A stretch of DNA of 64,000 nucleotides, from positions 1 to 64,000 of the forward strand of contig CAISCU010000010.1 in the NCBI GenBank assembly GCA_903883965.1, given 5' to 3'. Made by a program: the position numbers and the translations under genes. This DNA is from an uncultured Bacteroidota bacterium (GTDB lineage Bacteria > Bacteroidota > Bacteroidia > UKL13-3). Below are positions 1 through 9,043 of this stretch, piece after piece. The notes under the pieces were generated by a model. It was not told the DNA's origin. It worked only from the letters and a program-made list of their open reading frames with translations, and did no database searches. Position 1 is the first letter of the stretch. The number at the start of each line of letters is the position of its first letter.

Positions 1-42
1 CTGTCAGCATTTACATTTTAAGCCGATTGGCGCGGGTCTTGC

Positions 43-66
43 CCTGATGAAGCTTTGCTTATCAGG
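43..66. repeat. Imperfect palindrome (CCTGAT..ATCAGG)
   Basis: The arms CCTGAT and ATCAGG flank a partly self-complementary centre (GAAGC/GCTT). The element closely resembles the palindrome at 74-96, so the two are probably copies of one family. No T-tract follows on either strand, so a terminator is unlikely. Confidence 0.55.
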
Positions 67-73
67 ATTACTC

Positions 74-96
74 CCTGACGAAACTAGTTTGTCAGG
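74..96. repeat. Near-perfect 23-base palindrome
   Basis: The sequence reads CCTGACgAAACTAGTTTgTCAGG, which differs from its own reverse complement at one symmetric pair. It shares its outer arms with the palindrome 30 bases to the left. Its role is unknown; it could be a REP-like unit or a protein binding site. Confidence 0.6.
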
Positions 97-171
97 ATAA
101 TAATTTTGGGTACCTTTTTTGTCAAGAAAAAAGTGAGAATCAAACAAATACTCACAAGCGACCATTCACGG

Positions 172-201
172 AAGAATTATCTCAAATACAATTAGGCTTC
201 G
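172..201. repeat. Direct repeat copy 1 (30 bases)
   Basis: It matches 286-315 at 27 of 30 positions (start AAGAATTAT, end AGGCTTCG). A CTCC-TAA-CGGAG hairpin follows about 15 bases downstream. It is probably part of a larger, degenerate dispersed repeat. Confidence 0.6.
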
Positions 202-261
202 CTTTTTATATGACACTCCTAACGGAGCGTTATGGCCTTTGGTTGTTTTTTAATCATATTT

Positions 262-276
262 AACTCCTACGGAGTT
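262..276. repeat. AACTCCTACGGAGTT hairpin (REP-like)
   Basis: This is a perfect inverted repeat of AACTCC and GGAGTT around TAC. A related but imperfect unit, CTCCTAACGGAG, lies at 216-227. A third relative, GCTAACGGAGCGTAAGC, lies at about 387-403. From memory, hairpins of this type recur between genes in many Bacteroidota; I have not checked this by search. Confidence 0.55.
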
Positions 277-285
277 GATTCAGAA

Positions 286-315
286 AAGAATTATTTAAAA
301 TACAATAAGGCTTCG
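286..315. repeat. Direct repeat copy 2 (30 bases)
   Basis: This is the second copy of the 172-201 repeat, offset by 114 bases, with mismatches at repeat positions 10, 12 and 22. Each copy lies beside a CTCC/GGAG hairpin, so the repeating unit may be longer than 30 bases. Confidence 0.6.
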
Positions 316-415
316 ACTGCCGCTCAACCACCTGATCAAACAAATTAGTCTAGGACTGCGGCTCAGTCGTCCGATTCAACATGTTTGCTAACGGAGCGTA
401 AGCTAATCCTTGCAA

Positions 416-928
416 CTATTGAGCTTCTAACTTAAAATCACCTTTTATATGTTTCAGTTTTCGAGGGGTTGCAACATCAGTTAAATTTGGTACTTCAAGG
501 GTCAACTCAAAATGCCAAGTATTTGGATTTAGTTTATATCCTTTAATCGTACCCTTTTTAATTTCAATAGGTCCAGCATCTTTGCAATAACATGATTTGA
601 GGTAGATAAAGGCATGTTTTGTTTTGGATATTTTTTGCTTGATTTTATTTTTAGAGGTTGGGGTCAATTCAAAAACAACTGTTTCTGCAAATTCATCATC
701 AGCAATTTCTGGTAAATCGGCGGCATTATAAGTATATTGGAAAACCCAATTATTGCCTTTTAAAACTTGATAAGGTTGAAGTTGGCCTTGTTTTTCTTGC
801 AGTTTTATGGTTTTTTTTTGCTTCCAATATGAAATAGTACTTGCTGGTTTAATAGTCAGTTCTTGTGCTAATAACAACTGACCAAAGCAGCCAAAAAAAA
901 ATAAAATGAGGAGGGGTAATCTATACAT
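416..928 (-). CDS. Hypothetical secreted protein
   Basis: The product has 170 residues and a clear N-terminal signal peptide: a hydrophobic run rich in L and F ending at LLAQ, about residue 22. The mature part is polar and lysine-rich, probably mostly beta structure, with a CYC motif near residue 113. I recognise no family and assign no function. Its start lies 55 bases from that of nth on the other strand, so the two promoters share that gap. It reads toward the repeat-rich left end, and no convincing terminator follows. Confidence 0.6.
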   Translation of the reverse strand: MYRLPLLILFFFGCFGQLLLAQELTIKPASTISYWKQKKTIKLQEKQGQLQPYQVLKGNNWVFQYTYNAADLPEIADDEFAETVVFELTPTSKNKIKQKISKTKHAFIYLKSCYCKDAGPIEIKKGTIKGYKLNPNTWHFELTLEVPNLTDVATPRKLKHIKGDFKLEAQ

Positions 929-983
929 CTGTTTGCATATTATATTGTTGGCAAGTTAGTAGAATGAAATTAATTTTGAAGCT

Positions 984-1622
984 ATGAAAATCAAGGAAAG
1001 GTATGAGCAGGTCATCCACTATTTTTTAGAGAACCAGCCAGAAGCACAAACAGAACTCAATTATACCAATCCTTTTCAATTATTGGTAGCGGTAATTTTA
1101 TCGGCTCAATGCACAGATAAAAGAGTTAACATAGTAACCCCTGCTATCTTCAAAGATTTTCCTACCCCAGAAAAATTGGCTCAAACAACTTTTGATGATT
1201 TGTTTCCATATATACGAAGCATTAGTTATCCGAATAACAAAACCAAACACCTAATTGGAATGGCTAATTTATTGGTGAATGAATTCAATTCTGAAGTGCC
1301 TAGCCAAATCAACGATTTGATTAAACTGCCAGGTGTTGGCAGAAAAACAGCCAATGTAATTGTTAGTGTAGTGTTTGACCAACCTGCAATGGCTGTAGAT
1401 ACGCATGTATTTAGGGTAAGCAACAGAATTGGCCTAACCAAAAATGCCAAAACACCTTTAGCCGTAGAACAACAATTGGTAAAGTACATTCCTACAGAAT
1501 ACATAGCAATGGCTCACCATTGGCTCATTTTACATGGCAGGTATGTTTGCATGGCCAGACAACCTAAATGTGAAACATGTGGCATTACAAACCATTGTAA
1601 TTATTTTAAGAAAAATCAGTAG
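984..1622 (+). CDS. nth: Endonuclease III (DNA glycosylase/AP lyase)
   Basis: This enzyme removes oxidised pyrimidines from DNA and nicks the abasic site by beta-elimination in base excision repair. The 212-residue length is typical. The helix-hairpin-helix motif LPGVGRKTANV contains the expected catalytic lysine (K121). The catalytic aspartate is in AVDTHVFR (D139). A C-terminal [4Fe-4S] motif C-x6-C-x2-C-x5-C uses Cys189, 196, 199 and 205. All key residues of the E. coli family are present. It appears monocistronic, and its stop lies 3 bases from the stop of the convergent membrane-protein gene. Confidence 0.97.
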   Translation: MKIKERYEQVIHYFLENQPEAQTELNYTNPFQLLVAVILSAQCTDKRVNIVTPAIFKDFPTPEKLAQTTFDDLFPYIRSISYPNNKTKHLIGMANLLVNEFNSEVPSQINDLIKLPGVGRKTANVIVSVVFDQPAMAVDTHVFRVSNRIGLTKNAKTPLAVEQQLVKYIPTEYIAMAHHWLILHGRYVCMARQPKCETCGITNHCNYFKKNQ

Positions 1623-1625
1623 GTT

Positions 1626-2513
1626 TTATTTCAACCTCAATGCCGCTATTTTTTGAGGAGATTGCGCTCCAATTTGTTTGCTTAACAGCAGGGTCATTCC
1701 ATCGGCACCCATTTGGAGTTGATTGGGTCTGTTTGTAAATGATTTTCGGTACACAAGCATCCCTCTTTGATCAATCACCCATAGTTCTGCCATTGCATCT
1801 ATTGTGCTATGAATAATTAGCAAACACAAATAAGGAACTTTACTTTGTATGCAATATATGGCACTTGGATTACTATAAACCATGGCATATTGGAATGGAA
1901 ATCCGTTTGCAACCAATTGAAATTTCAATTGTTTACCTGATGCAAAAATGCCTATGCTATCGTTCATTTCTGCAGGAATAGCAGGGGTGTATACCTGATT
2001 AGGGATACTTTCTAGTTCTTCAAAATTAAGTTCATTGATTGATTGCGATTGAGTTTGTTTGTAAGTAGGCCCAAATGCGTATGTCAGCATTTCAGAATAG
2101 GGCTTTATCAAAAACAAATACAAAAATAAGGGTAGTAAAAGTAACAAACTGGTATGAATGAGTTTGAGCTGGAATTCAGGTGCTATTTTTGAAGCGATCA
2201 CTTGTATAAGATACCCCATCAATGCACCGCATAAAGCGCACAAAAAAGCAAATGGCACTAGCCAATACAATCCCAGGAAAAATGAATCTCGGAGGTAAAA
2301 GAAATTGGCAACAGCATTCATACCTACAAATGCGATGCAGCCAATTAAATAAAAGAACAATGCGTAAACTGAAATGGCATATTGTTGAAAACTCGATTTT
2401 CGAATGAATTTACTTTTCAATCCAAAGTAAAGAAATAGAAAGGAAATGGCCGCAATACCAATGGCAATAGGGTCTGTTCTGAATAGCAATTCTTGTAGGA
2501 GTTTCAGTTGCAT
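1626..2513 (-). CDS. Hypothetical four-helix membrane protein
   Basis: The 295-residue product has four probable membrane helices (roughly 15-31, 46-70, 77-107 and 116-136) followed by a soluble domain of about 155 residues. I recognise no family. Its ATG follows the stop of the upstream gene with no gap (TAA then ATG), so the two are probably translationally coupled. The layout of four helices plus a soluble domain mirrors that upstream protein (2514-3557), suggesting a pair working at the same membrane. It is the last gene of a three-gene unit that starts with a DPP4-type peptidase. Confidence 0.6.
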   Translation of the reverse strand: MQLKLLQELLFRTDPIAIGIAAISFLFLYFGLKSKFIRKSSFQQYAISVYALFFYLIGCIAFVGMNAVANFFYLRDSFFLGLYWLVPFAFLCALCGALMGYLIQVIASKIAPEFQLKLIHTSLLLLLPLFLYLFLIKPYSEMLTYAFGPTYKQTQSQSINELNFEELESIPNQVYTPAIPAEMNDSIGIFASGKQLKFQLVANGFPFQYAMVYSNPSAIYCIQSKVPYLCLLIIHSTIDAMAELWVIDQRGMLVYRKSFTNRPNQLQMGADGMTLLLSKQIGAQSPQKIAALRLK

Positions 2514-3557
2514 TTAATTCAATGATTTTACAAAATCGTTTCTCAATAAATAAGTATCTGTAGACGTTTGCCAGCAGCCCCAACGTTTGTATTGAATTTG
2601 TTCAAATTGAAATGGCACAGATTTTTTGTTCTGTAAATGATTCACCTGAATTTGAAGCAACGGCCATGGGGTATTACCCGAACTGCCGCACCTGCCAATC
2701 AACTGTCCTTTTGTAATTGAATTGCCCAGTTGTATGCCATTAAATGATTTGTCTAAATGAGAAAGCTTCACCAAAAAACCATCATTAGTTAGAATCGTCA
2801 ATTGGTTTCCATTGGGATTTAATGTATCGAGCGGATGCAACACTGATTGGTTGTCTAAAGTATCAAGTATGGCAACTACTTTTCCAGAAACGGGAGCAAA
2901 TACAGCATCTCTAAATCCAAATAGGTCTGTTAATGCCAGTCCACCCTGATTAAAAAACAAACCCTCCTCATTGGTTTTGATTAAATCTATGGCGTAACAT
3001 TCTGTTGAATCTATTCCGTGCACATTGGTGGTAATACTAGCACCACCATGCATCACCCTCCAAGTTCCTTTTACAGGAAAACCAATTGTGGCTGTTTTAT
3101 CAGATTGTGGTAAAGCCCAAACTCGTTCTGCCAATAGTGCAGAAAGACCAAAGCCTAAAAACCAGAAAATACTCAATAAAAAAAATAAAATGCGTTTAAT
3201 AAAATCAGTTTTTAATTTAGCGGAGTAGGTTAAACAGAGTATCATTTCCTGTGTAGCTATCGCCAACCATAAAAATACAAATAATTGGTTCAGCCATTCA
3301 TGTACAAAAATTCTGAAAGTAGAAACAAACAAAAACAAATGAGGAATGGCAATCCAAATACAAATTTGAGCCAATAAAAATACCATTTTTAATGAAAGTA
3401 CAAAACTGCCCGCATGTTCTTTCCAAAGCCAATTTCGGGTTGATCTACTTTTAAGAACCAAATAGGTTCTGATTGCTAAAATAAACAATAAAATGCCATT
3501 TAAAATGAGCAATCCATTCTCATAAGAAGATTGGTAGGCCAATAAACTTTGTTCCAT
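2514..3557 (-). CDS. Membrane protein with degenerate M23/LytM-like domain
   Basis: The 347-residue product has four probable membrane helices (about 12-32, 50-72, 90-112, 121-143) and then an extracytoplasmic domain. That domain follows the peptidase M23 pattern: YAIDL at 188-192, FAPVSGKVVAI, KLSHLD and KGQLIGRCGSSGNT. M23 peptidases cut peptidoglycan cross-bridges using zinc held by an early H/D pair and the H-x-H near the end. Here the H-x-H position (about 300-302) reads L-L-Q, so zinc binding and catalysis are probably lost. It may act as a binding or regulatory domain. The start overlaps the peptidase stop by one base (TAATG). Confidence 0.65.
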   Translation of the reverse strand: MEQSLLAYQSSYENGLLILNGILLFILAIRTYLVLKSRSTRNWLWKEHAGSFVLSLKMVFLLAQICIWIAIPHLFLFVSTFRIFVHEWLNQLFVFLWLAIATQEMILCLTYSAKLKTDFIKRILFFLLSIFWFLGFGLSALLAERVWALPQSDKTATIGFPVKGTWRVMHGGASITTNVHGIDSTECYAIDLIKTNEEGLFFNQGGLALTDLFGFRDAVFAPVSGKVVAILDTLDNQSVLHPLDTLNPNGNQLTILTNDGFLVKLSHLDKSFNGIQLGNSITKGQLIGRCGSSGNTPWPLLQIQVNHLQNKKSVPFQFEQIQYKRWGCWQTSTDTYLLRNDFVKSLN

Positions 3558-5797
3558 TATTTACCTAAATTCTCTTTGAAATACTGGGTAATTTTTTTCA
3601 TTAAATGCACACGGTCATTGCCCAAAACATTGTGAAAATGACCTGGATATACAAAGTAATCTAACAACACCCCATCCTCTACACATTTTTTTACAAATTG
3701 TAGGCTGTGTTGCCAAAGTACCACATCGTCTGAGCTACCATGAATCATTAATAATTTACCCTTTAAATTTTGGGTATAACCTAACAAATCGGCTTGTTTG
3801 TAGCCTTCTGGGTTTTCTTGAGGTTGGTCCATGTAACGCTCAGTGTACATGATTTCGTAGTAACGCCAATCAATAACAGGGCCACCAGCAACTCCAACTT
3901 TAAAGATATCAGGAGTTTTTAACATTAAACTGGTACTCATGAAACCACCAAAACTCCACCCAAAAACTCCCATTTTATTGGCATCTACATAGGGTTTTGA
4001 CTTTAAAAATTGAATGCCAGCTAATTGGTCTGCTAATTCTAATTTTCCCAGGTTTCTGTGTATGGCATTTTCAAAATTCAAACCTCTGTTCAATGAACCC
4101 CTGTTATCTAAACTAAATGTGATATAACCTTGTTGCGCCATATAATACAACCACATGTCTGACTGACCCAACCAACTATTAGAAACCAATTGTACATGTG
4201 GACCTCCATATACATATACAATCACAGGATACTTTTTAGTTGAATCGAACTGTGGAGGTAAAATCATCCTGCAATTTAATTTTACCAATTGGTCTGTTGA
4301 GGCAATGCTAAACGTTTTGATTTCACATTTTTTGTAATCTTTTAAAGGATTAGAGGCATTTAAAATTGTTGCCAATTCTTTGCCATTGGTTTGGTGCAAG
4401 ACAATTCTACGTGGGGTATTGATATTGCTGTATTGGTCTATAGCATAAGTACCCTTGCTGTTTACTAATGCTTGGTGTACGCCTGGGTTTCCATTGATAA
4501 CCAAAGAATGAGCATTTTTTAAATCCAATACATAATTCAATTTATGCATGCCTTGATCTGTGAATGCAGAATAAAACAACTGCTCCCCATTTTCGCTGAA
4601 ACCTAAAATTTCAGTCACAGCAAAATTTCCTTTGGTAAGCTGTTTGATTAGGTCTCCTTTTTTACTGTATAAATACAAATGGTTAAATCCATCTCTTTCG
4701 CTCATCCATATAAAATTACCTGTATTGTTTTTGGTAAAAAGCATCGGCTTTTCAGGCTCAACATATTTGTCGTGTTTTTCTGTAAACAATACTTTAATAA
4801 ATGCACCTGTTCTGGCATCGTATTGTTTTAAGTTCATTTCGTTTTGAGCCCTGTTCACATGGGCAATGTAAATATATTCATCATTTGGGCTCCAGGCAAT
4901 ATTGGTTAAATACTGTTCTGCTGGTAAACCTGTTTGCAATTCAACGGTTTTTTTATTTTGAATATCGTAAACCAACACTTTTACCTCATGACTTTTATTA
5001 CCAGCCATAGGGTATTTAAATGTTGTGAAATCGCCAGGTTTGCTTAGATTTTGATGGTTGGTATCTAATCCATCAAAATTCATGGTTTTGTATTCGGTAA
5101 CCATGGCCTCGTTCATTTGATAGAAAGCGAGTTGTTTGCCTGTATTCGAGAAAAATGTGCCCTTGTTAATTCCAAATTCATTTCTGTGAACAGCTGTACC
5201 ATAATGTAGGGTAGGAGAGCCATCAGATGTAATTAATTCTCGTTTGTCAGCTTCTGTATTGTTGAGCTGTTTGTTGGCAATTTTTCCTTGGTGTAACCAC
5301 AATTGATTTTTATAAGTATAAGCCAAGTTTTGAGAACCGGGCTCATAATCTAAATTTTCGGCATCGGCAGGAGCTTTTGCCAATAGTTCACAGGTATTTT
5401 CTGCAATGTTAAACTGATAAATGGCATTGTTTACTTGAAACCTCAACGCATTTGCATGAACAACCGTTAAAACCGGAAACCTACTCAAATCTTTGGCTTG
5501 ACTGTTCAAGTTTTTAAAAGCAAAGTTGAAAGTTTTTATACTCAAAAAAGTATCCGTAAGTTGGGTCAAAGCATCTTGCTTAACCAATGCTTCAAGGTTG
5601 TTTTGTTTGCTCACATAAATAAATTGGTCTGTACCAGGAATCCATTGCAATTGGTTTAATTTCTCTGGAGCCAATGCAGTTCTTTGTTTCAAAACTGCAT
5701 CTTCTATACTCAGCAATTTGTCTTGGGCACTTGCTTGAATACCAAAGGTTAAAATAGCTATAACCAAGACCAGTTTAAAATTTACAAGTTTGTTCAT
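3557..5797 (-). CDS. Dipeptidyl peptidase IV family serine peptidase (S9B)
   Basis: This is a secreted or periplasmic exopeptidase that releases N-terminal dipeptides, typically X-Pro. It has an N-terminal beta-propeller (DPP4_N) and a C-terminal alpha/beta-hydrolase domain. The nucleophile motif is GWSFGGF (Ser about 615). The Asp is in GSSDDVV and the His in PGHFHNV near the C-terminus. An in-frame ATG exists at 5869, but 5797 is preferred because translation from there begins with a clean signal peptide (MNKLVNF...ASAQ). The protein is about 746 residues, typical of the family. It heads a unit with the two membrane proteins downstream. Confidence 0.9.
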   Translation of the reverse strand: MNKLVNFKLVLVIAILTFGIQASAQDKLLSIEDAVLKQRTALAPEKLNQLQWIPGTDQFIYVSKQNNLEALVKQDALTQLTDTFLSIKTFNFAFKNLNSQAKDLSRFPVLTVVHANALRFQVNNAIYQFNIAENTCELLAKAPADAENLDYEPGSQNLAYTYKNQLWLHQGKIANKQLNNTEADKRELITSDGSPTLHYGTAVHRNEFGINKGTFFSNTGKQLAFYQMNEAMVTEYKTMNFDGLDTNHQNLSKPGDFTTFKYPMAGNKSHEVKVLVYDIQNKKTVELQTGLPAEQYLTNIAWSPNDEYIYIAHVNRAQNEMNLKQYDARTGAFIKVLFTEKHDKYVEPEKPMLFTKNNTGNFIWMSERDGFNHLYLYSKKGDLIKQLTKGNFAVTEILGFSENGEQLFYSAFTDQGMHKLNYVLDLKNAHSLVINGNPGVHQALVNSKGTYAIDQYSNINTPRRIVLHQTNGKELATILNASNPLKDYKKCEIKTFSIASTDQLVKLNCRMILPPQFDSTKKYPVIVYVYGGPHVQLVSNSWLGQSDMWLYYMAQQGYITFSLDNRGSLNRGLNFENAIHRNLGKLELADQLAGIQFLKSKPYVDANKMGVFGWSFGGFMSTSLMLKTPDIFKVGVAGGPVIDWRYYEIMYTERYMDQPQENPEGYKQADLLGYTQNLKGKLLMIHGSSDDVVLWQHSLQFVKKCVEDGVLLDYFVYPGHFHNVLGNDRVHLMKKITQYFKENLGK

Positions 5798-5889
5798 AAT
5801 TGGGAAGCTTTCTAATTTTTTCCAAAATACAGCAATTTCCTGCATACAAAACCCACAATTTGTACCCAATTTAGTAGCTATTTTTTTTG

Positions 5890-5920
5890 TTTGAGTATGC
5901 TGAAGGAATGCTTATTTTTG
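5890..5920 (+). promoter_or_regulatory. Candidate Bacteroidota promoter of ffh
   Basis: TTTG at 5890-5893 and TATTTTTG at 5913-5920 are separated by 19 bases. This matches the Bacteroidota consensus TTTG-N19-TAnnTTTG recognised by the primary sigma factor. Transcription would start about 6-8 bases downstream, leaving a leader of roughly 13 bases before the ffh ATG at 5941. Confidence 0.6.
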
Positions 5921-5940
5921 CCATTCAATTTCTAAAATAA

Positions 5941-7269
5941 ATGTTCGAAAATTTAAGCAGTAGGTTAGACAGAGCTTTTAAAGTTCTTAAAGGACAAGGT
6001 AAAATAAGTGAAATCAATGTAGCTGAGACCGTTAAGGAAATCAGAAAAGCACTCATTGATGCCGATGTGAATTTTAAAATTGCCAAACAATTTACCGATA
6101 CAGTTAAAGAAAAAGCATTGGGTGCCAATGTGTTAACAAGTGTTACGCCTGGGCAGTTGATGGTAAAAATTGTCAGTGATGAACTAACTGCATTATTAGG
6201 TGGTACTACTGAAGAAATCAATTTAAACGGTAGCCCGAGCATTATTTTAATGGCTGGTTTGCAAGGATCAGGTAAAACTACCCACAGTGCCAAACTTGCT
6301 AACTATTTAACCAAAAAAGGTAAAACCGTCATGTTAGCTGCCTGTGATGTATACAGACCAGCTGCAATTGCGCAATTAAAAGTTTTAGGTGAACAATTGA
6401 ATGTGCCTGTTTATGCCAACGAAAACAGTAAAAATCCTGTTGATATTGCCAAAGAAGCCTTAAAAGCTGCTAAAGATGCTGGGTCAAAGGTTTTAATCAT
6501 AGATACTGCAGGCCGTTTGAGTATCGATGAAGAAATGATGAAAGAAATTGGCGACATCAAGCAAGCCATTCAGCCACAAGAAATTTTATTTGTTGTGGAT
6601 GCCATGACTGGTCAAGATGCTGTCAATACTGCAAAAGCTTTCAACGATGTATTAGACTTTACAGGAGTTATTTTAACCAAATTAGATGGTGATACCAGGG
6701 GTGGAGCCGCTTTGTCAATTAAATCGGTTGTAAACAAGCCTATCAAGTTTATGGGTATGGGTGAAAAAATGGAAGCACTTGATGTTTTCCATCCAGACCG
6801 TATGGCTCAGAGAATTTTGGGAATGGGTGATATTGTGAGTTTGGTAGAAAAGGCCCAATCGGTATTTGACGAACAAGAAGCTGAAAAACTCCAAAAGAAA
6901 TTATTAAAAGACCAGTTTACTTTTGAAGATTTCTATACCCAAATTCAGCAAATCAAGAAAATGGGTAACCTCAAAGATTTAATGGGTATGATACCTGGTG
7001 TTGGAAAATCTATCAAAGATTTAGACATCAGTGACGATGCGTTCAAGGGCATTGAAGCCATTATCAATTCAATGACTCCAACCGAAAGAAAGAACCCCGA
7101 TTTGATCAATGGCTCAAGAAGAAAAAGAATTGCAACCGGAAGTGGTACCGATATTCAGCAGGTAAACCAATTGCTCAAACAATTTGATGAAATGCGTAAA
7201 ATGATGAAAAGCATTGGCAAATTGCAAGGAGCAGGAAGAAGCCTCAGAGGTATGCCTTTTGCAAAATAA
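5941..7269 (+). CDS. ffh: Signal recognition particle protein Ffh (SRP54)
   Basis: This GTPase binds signal sequences of nascent membrane and secreted proteins and, with SRP RNA and FtsY, targets ribosomes to the membrane. At 442 residues it shows all three domains. The N domain is about 1-90. The G domain has GLQGSGKT at 106-113, DTAGR, and TKLDGDTRGG. The methionine-rich M domain has MIPGVGK, SRRKRIATGSGT and FDEMRKMMK near the end. Its stop lies 4 bases from the stop of convergent sppA. Confidence 0.97.
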   Translation: MFENLSSRLDRAFKVLKGQGKISEINVAETVKEIRKALIDADVNFKIAKQFTDTVKEKALGANVLTSVTPGQLMVKIVSDELTALLGGTTEEINLNGSPSIILMAGLQGSGKTTHSAKLANYLTKKGKTVMLAACDVYRPAAIAQLKVLGEQLNVPVYANENSKNPVDIAKEALKAAKDAGSKVLIIDTAGRLSIDEEMMKEIGDIKQAIQPQEILFVVDAMTGQDAVNTAKAFNDVLDFTGVILTKLDGDTRGGAALSIKSVVNKPIKFMGMGEKMEALDVFHPDRMAQRILGMGDIVSLVEKAQSVFDEQEAEKLQKKLLKDQFTFEDFYTQIQQIKKMGNLKDLMGMIPGVGKSIKDLDISDDAFKGIEAIINSMTPTERKNPDLINGSRRKRIATGSGTDIQQVNQLLKQFDEMRKMMKSIGKLQGAGRSLRGMPFAK

Positions 7270-7270
7270 A

Positions 7271-7290
7271 CCCTTAGTGAATACTGAGGG
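7271..7290. terminator. Hairpin at the ffh/sppA convergent junction
   Basis: CCCTTAGT and ACTGAGGG form an 8-base-pair stem (one G-T pair) with a GAAT loop. The stem starts one base after the ffh stop and contains the sppA stop. On the minus strand it is followed by TTTATTTT, so it could terminate sppA; the plus side lacks a good T-tract. Confidence 0.4.
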
Positions 7291-9043
7291 TATAATCCAT
7301 TCTAGTTTGAATGCCTTGGTACTTACATTGCTTCTTTATGGCATTGAACCATTCGTATTGCGCGCCCAATTGTTGCTTTAAGAAATAAGCTTCTGCTTCG
7401 CTGCTGAAACTTTCAAACAATTGTTCAATAGGCTCTTTTAAACCTGGTAATTGAATGGTTCTGTACTCTGATAAATTGGCTTTTTGAGCAGCCACCTCTA
7501 TGGCTCTGTCTAAGCCACCCAATTCGTCTACCAAACCTATTTTTAAAGCATCTTTGCCACTCCAAACCCGTCCTTGGGCAATGGAATCAACTTTATCTTG
7601 ACTCAGTTTTCGGCCTTGTGCAACCTTTTGAATAAAATCAGTATAAATTAAATCTACTCCGTTTTGAACAATTTGTTTTTCAGAAGGGTTTAAAGGTCTG
7701 TTGGGCATTCCCAAATCGGCATATTCACCAAACTTTACGGTTTCTACATGAATACCCAACTTGTTTTCTAATAAGTTTTGTGCATTCAGCAATAGACCAA
7801 AAACACCTATTGAACCTGTAATGGTATTGGGTTGTGCAATGATCCAATTGGCTGGAGCTGCCAAATAGTAACCACCACTAGCAGCCACACTTCCCATCGA
7901 AACAACAACAGGTTTTGATTTTTTTACCAATTCAATTTCTCTCCACATAACATCCGAAGCAAGGGCACTTCCTCCAGGTGAGTTAATCCTTAAAACCAAA
8001 GCCTTTATATTGTTGTCTTTTCTGATTCTTTTGAGTTGCTCACAAATGCTAACAGATCCAATATTACCATCATTGCTTTTACCCGATACAATTTCTCCAT
8101 TGCAATACAAAACCGCTATTTGGTCAGTAGTTGCAGCCTGTTTTACATTGGTGTTTTTATATTTGTTTGAGCTTATAAAATGAGGGTCCTGATCTTTGGG
8201 CAATTGGCAAAGTTGCTGCAATTCTGCTTTTACTTGGTCTTCATACAAAATGCCATCAATCATTCCTAGATCTACTGCTTGTTTGGTTTGTTGAATTTTT
8301 AATTCATTGATAACCGCATGTACAAATGCTTTATCCTTTTTACGGTCTTTGGCAATTTGTTCAACAAAATGATGGTACAATGATCCCAAATAGCTTTCAA
8401 TTTGAGCCCTGTTTTCATTGCTCATTTTATTGGCAATAAAAGGTTCGCCTGCCGATTTAAACTTACCATGTCTGATGAGTTGTGGTTCCAATCCAATTTT
8501 ATCTAATGCATCTTTTAAATACACCACTTCAGACGCCAATCCGTTTAAAACCAATGTTCCGTTGGGGTTCATATATATTTTATCGGCAGTTGATGCCAAA
8601 TAATAGCCATATTCATCCATCATTTCGGCATAGGCTACCACAAATTTTTGTTGCTTTTTAAATGCAAATAATGCTTTACGTATTTCTTCTACAGTTGCAA
8701 AGCTTTGACTGTTTAAGTCTAAATCTAAATAGATGCCTTTGATATGCTCATCAACAGCAGCATCATTGATGGTTTTTACAATATCTTGTAAGCCCATTTC
8801 TTTACCAAATCCAGGCATGCCAAACATGCTAAAATCTATGCTTCCTTTATTACCTCTTTCAGGAATGGTATAATTGATTTTCAAATGAAGGATACTGTTT
8901 TCAGGTACTTGAATCGTTTCGGCTTCTTCGCTTACCCCACTTGTTAAAGCCCCAACAGCCCCTATTAGCAAGAAAAATCCTACAACACCTGCCAATAAAA
9001 AACCAAACATGCTGGCCAATGTAAATTTAAAAAATTGTTTCAT
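7274..9043 (-). CDS. sppA: Signal peptide peptidase SppA (67K type, S49)
   Basis: This membrane-anchored serine peptidase degrades signal peptides released after protein export. The 589-residue length fits the long duplicated SppA type. One N-terminal helix (about 8-30) anchors it. The catalytic lysine is in HGKFKSAGEPF in the first repeat. The nucleophile serine is in GSVAASGGYY in the second repeat, preceded by NSPGGSALAS. Both members of the Ser/Lys dyad are therefore present. It is convergent with ffh and has no close co-directional partner. Confidence 0.94.
   Translation of the reverse strand: MKQFFKFTLASMFGFLLAGVVGFFLLIGAVGALTSGVSEEAETIQVPENSILHLKINYTIPERGNKGSIDFSMFGMPGFGKEMGLQDIVKTINDAAVDEHIKGIYLDLDLNSQSFATVEEIRKALFAFKKQQKFVVAYAEMMDEYGYYLASTADKIYMNPNGTLVLNGLASEVVYLKDALDKIGLEPQLIRHGKFKSAGEPFIANKMSNENRAQIESYLGSLYHHFVEQIAKDRKKDKAFVHAVINELKIQQTKQAVDLGMIDGILYEDQVKAELQQLCQLPKDQDPHFISSNKYKNTNVKQAATTDQIAVLYCNGEIVSGKSNDGNIGSVSICEQLKRIRKDNNIKALVLRINSPGGSALASDVMWREIELVKKSKPVVVSMGSVAASGGYYLAAPANWIIAQPNTITGSIGVFGLLLNAQNLLENKLGIHVETVKFGEYADLGMPNRPLNPSEKQIVQNGVDLIYTDFIQKVAQGRKLSQDKVDSIAQGRVWSGKDALKIGLVDELGGLDRAIEVAAQKANLSEYRTIQLPGLKEPIEQLFESFSSEAEAYFLKQQLGAQYEWFNAIKKQCKYQGIQTRMDYTLSIH

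Larger units (their letters stand above)
1..415. repeat. Gene-free, repeat-rich intergenic region
   Basis: No convincing coding sequence is visible here on either strand. The stretch holds two imperfect palindromes of the form CCTGA(T/C)..(A/G)TCAGG near its left end. It also holds two copies of a 30-base direct repeat (27 of 30 identical), several short hairpins built on CTCC-TA-CGGAG or AACGGAGCGT, and short GACTG/GGCTCAGTC motifs. Such mixtures are commonly seen between genes in Bacteroidota. I cannot say whether they are REP-like elements moved by a transposase elsewhere or remnants of older genes. Confidence 0.6.

Noticed and set aside
43-96. Paired terminators
   Set aside because: The palindromes are not followed by T-tracts on either strand, and no gene is visible immediately upstream of them within the window.
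1-415. CRISPR array
   Set aside because: The repeats are few, unequal and not separated by uniform spacers, and no cas gene is near.
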